This document shows positions 8,647-16,708 of a stretch of 63,066 nt of DNA, one piece after another. Numbering within the stretch: the stretch's first letter is position 1; the number at the start of each line of letters is the position of its first letter. The notes under the pieces are model-generated. The model had not been told where the DNA came from and did no database searches. It was given only the letters and a program-made list of their open reading frames with translations. The position numbers and the translations under genes were made by a program. Source of the DNA: Bryobacterales bacterium (GTDB taxonomy: Bacteria; Acidobacteriota; Terriglobia; Bryobacterales; Bryobacteraceae); the NCBI GenBank assembly GCA_020846745.1, contig JADLDI010000066.1:1-63066 (forward strand), written 5' to 3'.

Positions 8647-10460
8647 TGTCCGCCCTTTTTCTTCTCGCTGCGGCCACCCTCATCCCGCGCGAGCTTTTCT
8701 TTTCGAACCCGCAATACGCCTCACCCAAGATCTCGCCGGATGCGCAGTACATCTCCTGGCTGGCGCCGGACGGTCGGGGCGTTCGCAACGTCTGGGTCCG
8801 CCCCCGCCAGGGCGGCGAACCGCGCCTGGTCACCCGCGATCCCAATCGTGGCATTACCAATTACCTCTGGCGCCCCGACAGCCGGCACATCCTCTACTTC
8901 CAGGACCAGAACGGTAACGAAGACTTCCACCTGTTCGAGACCGGTCTGGACGGTTCGGGCACCCGCGACCTGACCCCCTTGCCCGGTATCCGCGCCGAAT
9001 TCCTGGCCCTGGGGCAGACCGAGATGCTCCTGCTGATGAACCAGCGCGAGGGTCGCCACTTCGAGGTCTACCGCCTGGACCTGTCCACCGGCGGCCTGAA
9101 ACTCGACACCCCCAATCCCGGTAATTTCGTCTTTTGGCTAGCCGACCGTAACCTCCAAGTCCGCGCCGCCATCGCCTACCTGCCCGATGGTACCCAGCAG
9201 GTCCAGGTAAGGGATACTACCCGATCCCCCTGGCGGGTTATAGAAACCTGGGGTCCCCACGAAGTCCTAGGCCGCCTCATCGCCTTCCGTCCCGACGGCC
9301 AAGCCCTCTGGCTCCTCTCCTCCGTCGGAGCCAACACCTCCCAACTCGTCGAAATCGACCTCACGAGTTCGTTTCGCAAAATCCTCGCATCCGACTCCCA
9401 GTACGACATATCAGACGTCCTACTATCGCCCACCACCGGCCAAATCCAATCCATCGCCACCCTCCGCGGGTCCCCCAAATCAGTGTCCCCCAAATCAGGG
9501 CCTGTCCCCGATATCGGTGTCATTCTGTCGCGAGATGCAACAGATCGTTACTGGATCTTCGCTAAATATTCGCCATCACGACCACCTCAGTACCTTCTCT
9601 ACGACCGTACTACCCGCCAGAAAACAACACTTTCCGACAGCCACCCCGACCTCCCTAATCGGGGACAGGCCCCGATTAGGGAGGTCGCTATTCGTGCCCG
9701 GGACGGGCTGGTGCTCCATGGCTACATGGCTCGTGCGAAACGAACCCAATTGCCGGCGCCCACGGTCCTGCTGGTTCACGGCGGACCCTGGGTGCGGGAT
9801 ACGCTCACTTATTCCCCGACCGTCCAGTTCCTGGCCAACCGGGGCTATGTTGTCTTACAAGTCAACTACCGTGGATCTTCGGGCTACGGCAAGCAGTTCC
9901 TGAACGCCGGCAACCGGGAGTGGGGCGGCAAGATGCTCGATGACCTGGTTGACGCCAAGCGGTGGGCGGTCCGGCAAGGCTACGCGAAGCCCGACAAGGT
10001 CGGCATCATGGGCGCGAGCTTCGGGGGATACCTCACCCTTGCCGGCCTCGCGTTCACCCCGACCGAGTTCGCCTGCGGCGTCGATATGGTCGGCCAGTCG
10101 AACCTGCTGACCTTCCTGCGGACCATTCCCTCGTTCGCGACCTCCGTCCGCGCCTTGTACGACCTGCGCGTCGGTAACCCCGACCGCGACGAAGCCATGC
10201 TCCGCGCACGTTCGCCGTACTACCACGTCGACCGCATCGTCCGTCCCCTGCTGATCATCCAGGGCGCGAACGACCCACGCGTGCCCCGCACCGAAAGCGA
10301 CCAGATGGTCGAAGCCCTGCGCGCCCGCAACAAGCCTGTCGAGTACATGCTGTTGCCCGACGAAGGGCATAACTTCAGCATCCCGGCCAACCAGATCCGC
10401 GTGATGGGTGCGATTGAGAAGTTCCTGGCCAAACACCTGGGCGGCCACGCGCTAGACTGA
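8646..10460 (+). CDS. S9 family peptidase (acylaminoacyl/dipeptidyl peptidase type), exported
   Basis: A 604-residue serine peptidase with a short signal peptide (MSALFLLAAATLI), an N-terminal beta-propeller made of WD-like TolB-type blades ('SPDAQYISWLAPDGRG', 'RPDSRHILYFQDQNG') and a C-terminal alpha/beta hydrolase. The catalytic triad is visible: Ser in 'MGASFGGYL' near residue 458, Asp in 'QGANDPRVP' near 542, His in 'DEGHNF' near 576. It overlaps the maturase stop by one base (TGATG), so it is probably in the same operon. The link between propeller and hydrolase is unusual: two repeat-derived insertions at residues about 274-289 and 334-347 keep the frame. Confidence 0.9.
   Translation: MSALFLLAAATLIPRELFFSNPQYASPKISPDAQYISWLAPDGRGVRNVWVRPRQGGEPRLVTRDPNRGITNYLWRPDSRHILYFQDQNGNEDFHLFETGLDGSGTRDLTPLPGIRAEFLALGQTEMLLLMNQREGRHFEVYRLDLSTGGLKLDTPNPGNFVFWLADRNLQVRAAIAYLPDGTQQVQVRDTTRSPWRVIETWGPHEVLGRLIAFRPDGQALWLLSSVGANTSQLVEIDLTSSFRKILASDSQYDISDVLLSPTTGQIQSIATLRGSPKSVSPKSGPVPDIGVILSRDATDRYWIFAKYSPSRPPQYLLYDRTTRQKTTLSDSHPDLPNRGQAPIREVAIRARDGLVLHGYMARAKRTQLPAPTVLLVHGGPWVRDTLTYSPTVQFLANRGYVVLQVNYRGSSGYGKQFLNAGNREWGGKMLDDLVDAKRWAVRQGYAKPDKVGIMGASFGGYLTLAGLAFTPTEFACGVDMVGQSNLLTFLRTIPSFATSVRALYDLRVGNPDRDEAMLRARSPYYHVDRIVRPLLIIQGANDPRVPRTESDQMVEALRARNKPVEYMLLPDEGHNFSIPANQIRVMGAIEKFLAKHLGGHALD
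9468..9512 (+). repeat. Tandem 15-bp GnGTCCCCCAAATCA repeats plus CCTGTCCCCGAT motif inside the S9 peptidase gene
   Basis: Two near-identical 15-bp units (9468-9482 and 9483-9497, differing at one base) are followed by CCTGTCCCCGAT at 9501-9512, which is the reverse complement of ATCGGGGACAGG in the palindrome at 9648-9686. They are translated in frame as a low-complexity Ser/Pro/Lys stretch (GSPKSVSPKSGPVPDIG). This looks like REP/MITE-type mobile repeat material rather than peptidase sequence. Confidence 0.7.
9648..9686 (+). repeat. Perfect 17-bp inverted repeat (REP-like) inside the S9 peptidase gene
   Basis: Left arm GACCTCCCTAATCGGGG (9648-9664), 5-base loop ACAGG, and an exact complementary right arm (9670-9686). 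It is read through in frame as 'DLPNRGQAPIREV'. The perfect arms and the shared CTGTCCCC core with the repeat 150 bp upstream suggest recent insertion. Confidence 0.85.
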
Positions 10461-10464
10461 GGTT

Positions 10465-11301
10465 GTGCAGTACGCCGCCCTCTGTCTACTGCTCTTTCTT
10501 GCGCCACCCGATCCGCCCAAGCCGATCACGATTCTGCAGGCGCACCTGCATCAGTTCGAAGACGGTCCACCGCTCCCCGCAACCCACCAGTTCTACCCCG
10601 GCGACCCGGTCTTCCTCTCCTGGCGGCTTGCGTCCTATAGCAAAACCGAAGCCGACAAGCCGCGCGTCAAGCTCACCTGGCGAGTGGACGTAATCGACGC
10701 CGAGAAGCGTCCGCTGGTGGAATCGAAGACCGGCGCCTTCGATGTCGAACTCGCCCCACAGGACAAAGAATGGATGCCCAAAGCACGGCACGACTTCGTA
10801 CTGCCCCCGCTGCTCGACCCCGGCGCCTATACCGTCATCATCACAGCCAAAGACGAACTCGCCAACACCTCCACCACCAAGGAACTGCCGTTCAACGTCG
10901 ACGGTCCGCGAATCGAGCAGAGCGACACGCTCGTAGCGCGCAACTTCCGGTTCCTCCGATCTGAGCAGGATACAAAGCCACTGCAAACCCCAGCCTACCG
11001 TCCTGGCGATTCCGTCTGGGCGCGATTTGAGATGACGGGGTACAAGCTCGGCCCGAAGAACGAGTACGCGGTGGCCTATGGCCTGGAAGTGCTTCGCCCC
11101 AATGGTGAGCGCGTCTATGAAGAACCCAACGCAGCGACGGAGAAGGACAAGACGTTCTACCCCAAACGATACGTGCCCGGCGTGCTGAACCTGAACCTGA
11201 ACAAGGACCTCGCCAAGGGCGACTACACAATCATCCTGCGCCTCCGCGACGAAATCGGCAATCAAAAGGCCGAATCGAAGCACGTGTTCACGGTCGAGTA
11301 G
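10465..11301 (+). CDS. Exported hypothetical protein with beta-sandwich (Ig-like) character
   Basis: A 278-residue protein with GTG start and short signal peptide (QYAALCLLLFLAPP). The rest is strand-rich with alternating hydrophobics and phrases such as 'FYPGDPVFLSWRLASYSKTE', 'PGAYTVIITAKDEL' and a second similar half 'YRPGDSVWARFEMTGYKLG ... KGDYTIILRLRDEIGN'. The two halves look like a duplicated Ig/fibronectin-like sandwich of about 120 residues each. No catalytic motif is seen. It begins four bases after the peptidase stop, so it is probably the last gene of the maturase-peptidase operon. It is convergent with the POTRA/HEAT gene two bases away. Confidence 0.75.
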   Translation: MQYAALCLLLFLAPPDPPKPITILQAHLHQFEDGPPLPATHQFYPGDPVFLSWRLASYSKTEADKPRVKLTWRVDVIDAEKRPLVESKTGAFDVELAPQDKEWMPKARHDFVLPPLLDPGAYTVIITAKDELANTSTTKELPFNVDGPRIEQSDTLVARNFRFLRSEQDTKPLQTPAYRPGDSVWARFEMTGYKLGPKNEYAVAYGLEVLRPNGERVYEEPNAATEKDKTFYPKRYVPGVLNLNLNKDLAKGDYTIILRLRDEIGNQKAESKHVFTVE

Positions 11302-11303
11302 AC

Positions 11304-12335
11304 CTATTTGGCGGGCTTCAACACTCGCTGGATGACCTCTTCGCGCTTGCCGTCTTTCCAGGCCGTTTGGATCTGGTCTTCCGACAATCCGCCCACCCGG
11401 CCCAGCAGAATATAGGCAGGCAACGCATGTGGCAAATGCTGCCAGCGCGCCATCTCGGCCAAGGCGGGCAGCGCACGTTCCTTCAGCAACCCCATCACGT
11501 TGGGATCGCGCTTGTCCGTGATCGTCACCAGCGTCATCGCAGCGGTCTGCCGGTCCTGCCAGATAATCGAATTCAGCATCTCGACAAACCAGACCGGAGC
11601 CACCGCTATGCCGCGATCGGGCTCCCGCGTCGCCAGTACCGCAATGGCGCCTAAGGACCGCATCGCGTTGTTGCGAACGGTATCGTCCGGATCGCGCAAG
11701 GCGGACTGTAGGTCGGGTAGCACAGCCTTCTTGTCCTTCGCGTACCCAATCACATAGGCCGCAATCGCCCGCTGCTCCTCGTCGACTGACTTCCGCAACA
11801 CCTCGCGTATCTTATCCAGGTGTGCATCGGCCAATTCGATAAACCGCTCCTGGTGCTTGCGGACACCGGGATCGGACATGAGCGAGTGCCCCTGCGCCAG
11901 GTTTTCCTCCGTCTTGCCATTGCGAACCGCCAGCCCTACCGACGATAGAAATCCGGTGTACTCGTCATGCACCTCTTGCGGCAGCTTTACCAGGCCCGCG
12001 GGCGGATCGTTATAGGTCACGTGCGGAGCGCCCTTCTCTTCGATACCCACATAGAGGATGGCTTTGCCGTCCTCGCAGCAGGCAGCTTCCAGGCGCGCGG
12101 CTACGACGTTCGGCACTTGCTCGATCGCCTCTTCGGTGTCGCCTTTCGACTTAGGCAGCGGATCGCCTTCTTTTACCGCAAGCGCTTTCCGGATGGCCTC
12201 GATCTTCACCTTTCGGACGCCGTAGAAGTCGACGACTCCGACGCGCGGTCCGCCCGATTGCGCCGGCATCAGCCCGGCGCACGCCAGTAGCAGGGAAAGA
12301 GGTTTCAGCAGCAAGTAATTGGGACGTAACTGCAC
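11304..12335 (-). CDS. Exported POTRA-domain plus HEAT-repeat protein
   Basis: A 343-residue protein with signal peptide (SLLLACAGLMPAQS). Residues about 30-100 read like a POTRA domain ('GVVDFYGVRKVKIEAIRKALAVKEGDPL ... AILYVGIEEKG'), and residues about 165-300 contain HEAT/Armadillo-like repeats ('VLPDLQSALRDPDDTVRNNAMRSLGAIAVLA'). POTRA domains usually chaperone outer-membrane proteins; a fusion to HEAT repeats without a barrel is uncommon. It follows the zinc-ribbon membrane gene by nine bases and is probably co-transcribed with it. Confidence 0.75.
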   Translation of the reverse strand: MQLRPNYLLLKPLSLLLACAGLMPAQSGGPRVGVVDFYGVRKVKIEAIRKALAVKEGDPLPKSKGDTEEAIEQVPNVVAARLEAACCEDGKAILYVGIEEKGAPHVTYNDPPAGLVKLPQEVHDEYTGFLSSVGLAVRNGKTEENLAQGHSLMSDPGVRKHQERFIELADAHLDKIREVLRKSVDEEQRAIAAYVIGYAKDKKAVLPDLQSALRDPDDTVRNNAMRSLGAIAVLATREPDRGIAVAPVWFVEMLNSIIWQDRQTAAMTLVTITDKRDPNVMGLLKERALPALAEMARWQHLPHALPAYILLGRVGGLSEDQIQTAWKDGKREEVIQRVLKPAK

Positions 12336-12344
12336 GATAGCCGG

Positions 12345-12776
12345 CTACACCTGTTTTTCCGCCAGCGGCCCCACGAAGGGGACCACGACACGATGACCCT
12401 GATAGGTCTGCCACATAATGAACAGCCAGCCTGCCAAAGCAGCCAGTTGCGCCAGCCTGCCGATCGCAAAGCCCAGCCCGACCCAGAACGAGAACACCAG
12501 GCCGATCACAAACACCAGCACCAGCCAGCCGGCCGTCAGGAAAATGGACTGGAAAGCGTGAAATCGTACATTCCGGCTCTGGTTGTAGGGCGCCCACATC
12601 AGGAACAACGCACCGGTGACGGCGCCCAGCAAATAGGCGAGCGCCGCCGCCTGATCATCAGTCAGGCCGGCTTTCGCTGCTGCCGGTCTGGAAGGTGCGG
12701 CGCCGGCTACGGATCTACCGCAGTTGGCACAGAACCGGCCTTCGACTCTCGCTCCACAATCCGGACAAAATCCCAT
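12345..12776 (-). CDS. Zinc-ribbon membrane protein (DUF4870-like)
   Basis: A 143-residue protein when started at ATG 12776, which places the zinc ribbon 'MGFCPDCGARVEGRFCANCGRSV' (two CxxC pairs) at the very N-terminus. After an Ala/Pro linker come three hydrophobic segments, with 'YNQSRNVRFHAFQSIFLTAGW' resembling the conserved HAFQS-type signature of DUF4870-like membrane proteins. A longer frame to 12857 exists but the extra 27 residues run into the upstream terminator and look non-coding. Function is unknown. Confidence 0.75.
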   Translation of the reverse strand: MGFCPDCGARVEGRFCANCGRSVAGAAPSRPAAAKAGLTDDQAAALAYLLGAVTGALFLMWAPYNQSRNVRFHAFQSIFLTAGWLVLVFVIGLVFSFWVGLGFAIGRLAQLAALAGWLFIMWQTYQGHRVVVPFVGPLAEKQV

Positions 12777-12805
12777 GAGCTTTATCCATGCTAACCCTTC
12801 GTCAA

Positions 12806-12846
12806 AAGTAAAACCGCCGCAGCCCCTGTTCAGGGATGCGGCGGCT
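12806..12846 (-). terminator. Rho-independent terminator after the ASH-domain gene
   Basis: On the minus strand CCGCCGCA/TGCGGCGG arms (12814-12821 and 12837-12844) enclose a second short stem (CCCT/AGGG), followed by TTTTACTTTT. It separates the secreted-protein operon (12.9-16.6 kb) from the zinc-ribbon/POTRA pair. Confidence 0.8.
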
Positions 12847-12865
12847 TGCAAACGCAAGGTCCCGT

Positions 12866-15007
12866 TTAGCGTGTGGCGACCGACGTAGAGGCGGAGGTAC
12901 CCAGCGCGTTCGTCAGGGTCACGCCGATGGACGTGATGGTATCGGAAAGCTGGGTGACGCTCTTGATGTCTCCGGCGAACGTCAGCGGCACGGTAATCGT
13001 GAACAGGCTGCCATACTGGGCCGAGGTGGTCCCCTGGTAGTAGCCGATAAAGGCAGACTCCAACGGCACAGTCACCTTTTGGGTCTGGACGTTTTCACCG
13101 CTGGTGGCCGTAAACGTCAAGTCCATTGAGGTGACGGAACGGGATGTGGCATAGCCGCTGATCAACAGTGTGATCGAATTCGCGGTCTTCGCCGAGACCA
13201 CCGCGCTCAGCACGCGAGGCGCCGCAGCCGCGACCGTCAGGATGGCAGCGGGCGGTGCCGTAGGCGTCAGGTTGATGCCCGCGTCGGTTGTGCTGACGCT
13301 GGGAGTCAGCGTGATCGTGCCCGCAACGCTGCCGGTCTGCACGCGAATCTGGTTGGCGTTGTTGGGGAAGATCGCACGAGTGGTGTTGGCCGGAATGGTA
13401 AACGTCACGGTACGGCCGCCGGTGGCGAACTGAACCGACGGATCGGTCGCGAAGACGTCGCTATTGAAGGTCAGCGTCAGCGTACCTGTTACGGCCAGCG
13501 GGTATGCACGCGCGAGCGTCAATCCAATGGCAGGTTGCTGCATGGCCTGCTGCGCGCCCGAAGCACCGTCGAACGTGATAGTCGGCAGCGGTGGCGGAGC
13601 ATTGCCGGCGCCCGACAGCGTAAAGCTCTGGTTGTCTACGCGGAGCGTCGCAGTGTTTGCCCCTAATGCCGACGGAGCGAAGGTCACTTCGAACGAGGAA
13701 TCCGCGCCTGGTTCGAGCTTCAAAGGCAACGCTGGCAGCGTGCCGAGCGTGAACACGGTGGAAGGCGCAGCCAACCCGATCGACGAAATTGTGGTGGCAG
13801 CCGTGCCGGTGTTGCTCAACACGAACGTCAACTTGCTGGACGCGCCAACCGAGGCCGGAGTGAAGATCACCGAACCGCCCGCTGTCACCGGAGTCGAGAC
13901 TCCGTTTACCACATAAGCGTAGGTGGTGGTGGCGCCCAACCCTGTTGAAACGAGGTCGAAGTCATCCTGCCCAACACGCAGGCGGCCCTGCGCACGGCCA
14001 GGAGTGGTGGGCTGGAAATTCACGGTGAAAGCGACCGTCTGCCCAACCGGAACCGTCAAAGGCAGCAGCGGCGCTTCCGACAGCGAGAAACCGGTACCGG
14101 CAACGCTCAGAGTGGTGATGCGTCCCTCCGCATTGCCCGAGTTGCGGAACCGGATAGCCACCGAGGTCTTGTCGTTCAACTGAGCGGAGGGTACCTGAAT
14201 CGGTTGGCCCGGGCTGAGAGGCCGCGTGCCTTCCGGAGTCACCACCTCATAGCTGTACCGCGCGCCGGTGCCTGCGCCGGCCAGGTTAAAGGTCGCCCGA
14301 CGGTCGCCGGTGTCGATCGTCAGCGTTCCTTGTACCGGATCGAGTTGCTTGGGAGTAAAGGCAATGGTGAACCGGACGTCCTTCCCACCGTCCACCGAAG
14401 TATTGGGCAACGGCACGCCGACCGTCTGGAACTCAGCGCCGGTGACCGCGGCGCCATTAAAGATGCCGGGTGCGGTGCCGCGATTAGCGACGACCACTAG
14501 CGCCGTCGATTGTGCGTCGACAGCCGTATTCGGGAACTGCAGGGTCGCGCCGGAAGTAAGTGTCGTCGCGTTGCCGCCCTGAGGCGTATAGCTGAAGACG
14601 AACTCGGGAGCGGTACCCACCAAGTTCAATGTCGTGGTCGAAGTCGCCGTGCCGATCGTGTAATTGATGCGGAGTTGACCGGTAACGCGATTGCTGGTGC
14701 TAGCGGCATAGGCCACTGTCGCGCCCATCACCTGGCCGGATGCGAGCACCGCCGGCGTTTCCGGAACTCCGGAGAGCGCGAAATCGGCAGAGCCGCTGAT
14801 CTGAACGAAGTTGATGGTTGCCGCCTGTGTGCCACGATTGGTCACGGTCAGGTTGGCGGCGACAGGGCGAGCCAGCCCAGTTGCCACAAACGGAATTGTG
14901 CCGCCATCGGCGACATCGAGGGTAGCGTCAGGCAGTTGAACCCTGACGGCGATCTGCGCCTGTGCGGTTACAAGTGCGATTAGTGCGAGAAAGGCGATCC
15001 GAATCAC
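12866..15007 (-). CDS. Exported multi-domain ASH (choice-of-anchor D) protein
   Basis: A 713-residue protein with signal peptide (IRIAFLALIALVTAQAQ). It contains four or five tandem ASH/Ig-like domains of about 110 residues each, recognisable by repeated 'LTVTNRGTQAATI', 'VVVANRGTAPGIF', 'IRFRNSGNAEGRI', 'FVLSNTGTAATTI' phrases and 'SGSADFALSGVPETPAVLASGQ'-type turns. The C-terminal 200 residues are a different beta-rich module. Likely a surface adhesive or structural protein; no anchor motif is seen. It is three bases downstream of the propeller gene, so it is in the same operon, ended by the terminator at 12.81-12.84 kb. Confidence 0.85.
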   Translation of the reverse strand: MIRIAFLALIALVTAQAQIAVRVQLPDATLDVADGGTIPFVATGLARPVAANLTVTNRGTQAATINFVQISGSADFALSGVPETPAVLASGQVMGATVAYAASTSNRVTGQLRINYTIGTATSTTTLNLVGTAPEFVFSYTPQGGNATTLTSGATLQFPNTAVDAQSTALVVVANRGTAPGIFNGAAVTGAEFQTVGVPLPNTSVDGGKDVRFTIAFTPKQLDPVQGTLTIDTGDRRATFNLAGAGTGARYSYEVVTPEGTRPLSPGQPIQVPSAQLNDKTSVAIRFRNSGNAEGRITTLSVAGTGFSLSEAPLLPLTVPVGQTVAFTVNFQPTTPGRAQGRLRVGQDDFDLVSTGLGATTTYAYVVNGVSTPVTAGGSVIFTPASVGASSKLTFVLSNTGTAATTISSIGLAAPSTVFTLGTLPALPLKLEPGADSSFEVTFAPSALGANTATLRVDNQSFTLSGAGNAPPPLPTITFDGASGAQQAMQQPAIGLTLARAYPLAVTGTLTLTFNSDVFATDPSVQFATGGRTVTFTIPANTTRAIFPNNANQIRVQTGSVAGTITLTPSVSTTDAGINLTPTAPPAAILTVAAAAPRVLSAVVSAKTANSITLLISGYATSRSVTSMDLTFTATSGENVQTQKVTVPLESAFIGYYQGTTSAQYGSLFTITVPLTFAGDIKSVTQLSDTITSIGVTLTNALGTSASTSVATR

Positions 15008-15010
15008 TGG

Positions 15011-15898
15011 TTACTCCTCCGCGTTTCCCGCGGGAACAAAAAAGACCTTCAAACCATCGGCAAGCGAGGCAACCTGAACAGGGTCGGTGGCTTGGGCGCG
15101 GCCGTCCAGGCGGAACAGCCCCTTGCCCATAGTCTCTATTCCCGAAGCGGTGAATTCCAGGTCCAGTTGCGCCAGCAACGCGCCGGAAGCGGCGTCGAAC
15201 GATGTCAGCTTCGTACCTGCTGCGGCCAGCAGAACCTTTCCATCGCCACTGAGCGCGATGCCTACCAGGCCGGCCAGTTCACCCGCCACCCGCGACAATT
15301 CCGGCGCATCCGCGTAATTGGCGATGCGGTCGATTTCGCCACGCTGCTTGTCCGCCACAAAAAGCGAAGAACCTGCGATCTCGAGGTCTGCCGCTTCGGC
15401 CGCCGCTAACAACGTCGAGTTGCCCGCTCTCAAAGCGTAGACGCCGCTGGCGGTTCCAACCACCACCACATCGTCGCCTACAGCCAGCGCCTCCACCGCG
15501 CCATCGGCCTGAAACACGTCGCTCTGCACGCCATCTGGCGACAGGCGGAACGACTGCACACGATTTCCGGATGCAACAGCAATCGATCCAGCGCCCCAGG
15601 CGACCTTGTCGAGCGTACCCGGCCAGGCGCCAAGCGACTGTTCACCGCCCGAGGCATCGATCAACAGTAACTGGCCGGCCCGTAGCAGCACGGCACGCGA
15701 CCCGTCCGGCGCCACCGAACCTGCTTCGGCTTCCGCCGATGCACGGCCCAGGTAAGCCGCTCCTGGCACGCCGATAACGGCACGCAGACTGCGGGTAGCC
15801 TGATCGTAGACCATGCCCGACTCGGGACCACGAATAGCCACTTCTTGCGCAAAACCGGTGGCGCAGGCAAGGACCAGCACCGAACCCAATGTTTTCAT
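15011..15898 (-). CDS. Exported beta-propeller-like protein
   Basis: A 295-residue protein started at ATG 15898 (MKTLGSVLVLACATGFAQ, a clear signal peptide); an alternative start four codons upstream adds 'MRTN'. The mature part shows repeated strands of a YncE/NHL-type propeller: 'VAPDGSRAVLLRAGQLLLIDASGG', 'VAWGAGSIAVASGNRVQSF', 'ALSGDGKVLLAAAGTKLTSFDAASG'. No ligand motif. It sits between the Ig-like gene (24 bases upstream of this start) and the ASH-domain gene (3 bases downstream), so the three products are likely co-produced. Confidence 0.7.
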   Translation of the reverse strand: MKTLGSVLVLACATGFAQEVAIRGPESGMVYDQATRSLRAVIGVPGAAYLGRASAEAEAGSVAPDGSRAVLLRAGQLLLIDASGGEQSLGAWPGTLDKVAWGAGSIAVASGNRVQSFRLSPDGVQSDVFQADGAVEALAVGDDVVVVGTASGVYALRAGNSTLLAAAEAADLEIAGSSLFVADKQRGEIDRIANYADAPELSRVAGELAGLVGIALSGDGKVLLAAAGTKLTSFDAASGALLAQLDLEFTASGIETMGKGLFRLDGRAQATDPVQVASLADGLKVFFVPAGNAEE

Positions 15899-15922
15899 GT
15901 TTGTTCGCATCGCTGGATCTCC

Positions 15923-16555
15923 TTACCTCGGGCCGCCCACAGTCACGCCACCAACCGCAATGGAGACCGGCGTAGGCGTCGTGGCGGACGTTGTGCCATT
16001 GCCGTTGCCGCTCCGTGCCGCGACGATTCCACCCGCCAAGGCGCCTGCCGCGCCTACGGCGATAATCCATTTCCACTTATTGCTGCTCTTAGCGGTGGCA
16101 GCGCTGCTGCCGGACCCGGCGACGTTGGCCTGCGAAATGACGGCGGTTCCCGTTTGGGTGCCCGACGTCGCAGTTACCTTGATGTTGAACCGGCCCGGTT
16201 CGGTGTTAGGAGCGTAACCGCCAACGGTGGCCTTACCCTGTTCGTCGGTCCGAACTGTTTGGGTCTTCAGCCAGCCGTTGAATGATCCGCTGGGACCGAC
16301 GGTGGGCAACTGGAAAACGACTTCGGCGCCTACGACGGGCTTGCCGGAAGCGTCCTTTACTTCGACAACCGGAGCGGTCGCGCTCCGGCTCTGGATAACG
16401 TTCTTCGCCCCTTCGCCTTCCAGGATATTAATGGTTAAAGTCCCTTTCGGCTGATTTACTAAAGGCTGTTTGGGTCCGCTGACCTGTTGAGCGCCCAGCG
16501 GCCCGGCTATCAGCACGGCCGCCAGCGCGCACGCAAGCATCTGACGCAGATACAA
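15923..16555 (-). CDS. Exported Ig-like (Big-1 type) protein with C-terminal membrane segment
   Basis: A 210-residue protein with signal peptide (MLACALAAVLIAGPLGAQQ). Residues about 40-140 form an Ig/Big-1-like domain with 'PVVEVKDASGKPVVGAEVVFQLPT', 'TVRTDEQGKATVGGYAPN' and 'NIKVTATSGTQTGTAVI', the usual wording of invasin-type Ig folds. Residues about 163-182 ('WIIAVGAAGALAGGIVAA') form a membrane helix followed by a Gly/Thr-rich tail. It is the first gene of the three-gene operon and has a very strong GGAGGGAG ribosome-binding site. Confidence 0.75.
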   Translation of the reverse strand: MYLRQMLACALAAVLIAGPLGAQQVSGPKQPLVNQPKGTLTINILEGEGAKNVIQSRSATAPVVEVKDASGKPVVGAEVVFQLPTVGPSGSFNGWLKTQTVRTDEQGKATVGGYAPNTEPGRFNIKVTATSGTQTGTAVISQANVAGSGSSAATAKSSNKWKWIIAVGAAGALAGGIVAARSGNGNGTTSATTPTPVSIAVGGVTVGGPR

Positions 16556-16708
16556 GACTCCCTCCTGGAAGACAACATCGCTCCGCCACCGCTGGGCGGG
16601 CGAAGCATAAAGAATAACATCGTATTAACGCTTACTTTGTGCCGCGCGTTACCCGGCGGGCGGAATTGTCGGCCAGGCGGTGCGGCAAAGGGCGATCTTC
16701 GCCGCGGC

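Noticed and set aside
9466..9700. Frameshift or pseudogene in the S9 peptidase
   Set aside because: The repeat insertions keep the frame and the complete catalytic triad follows, so the gene is treated as intact.
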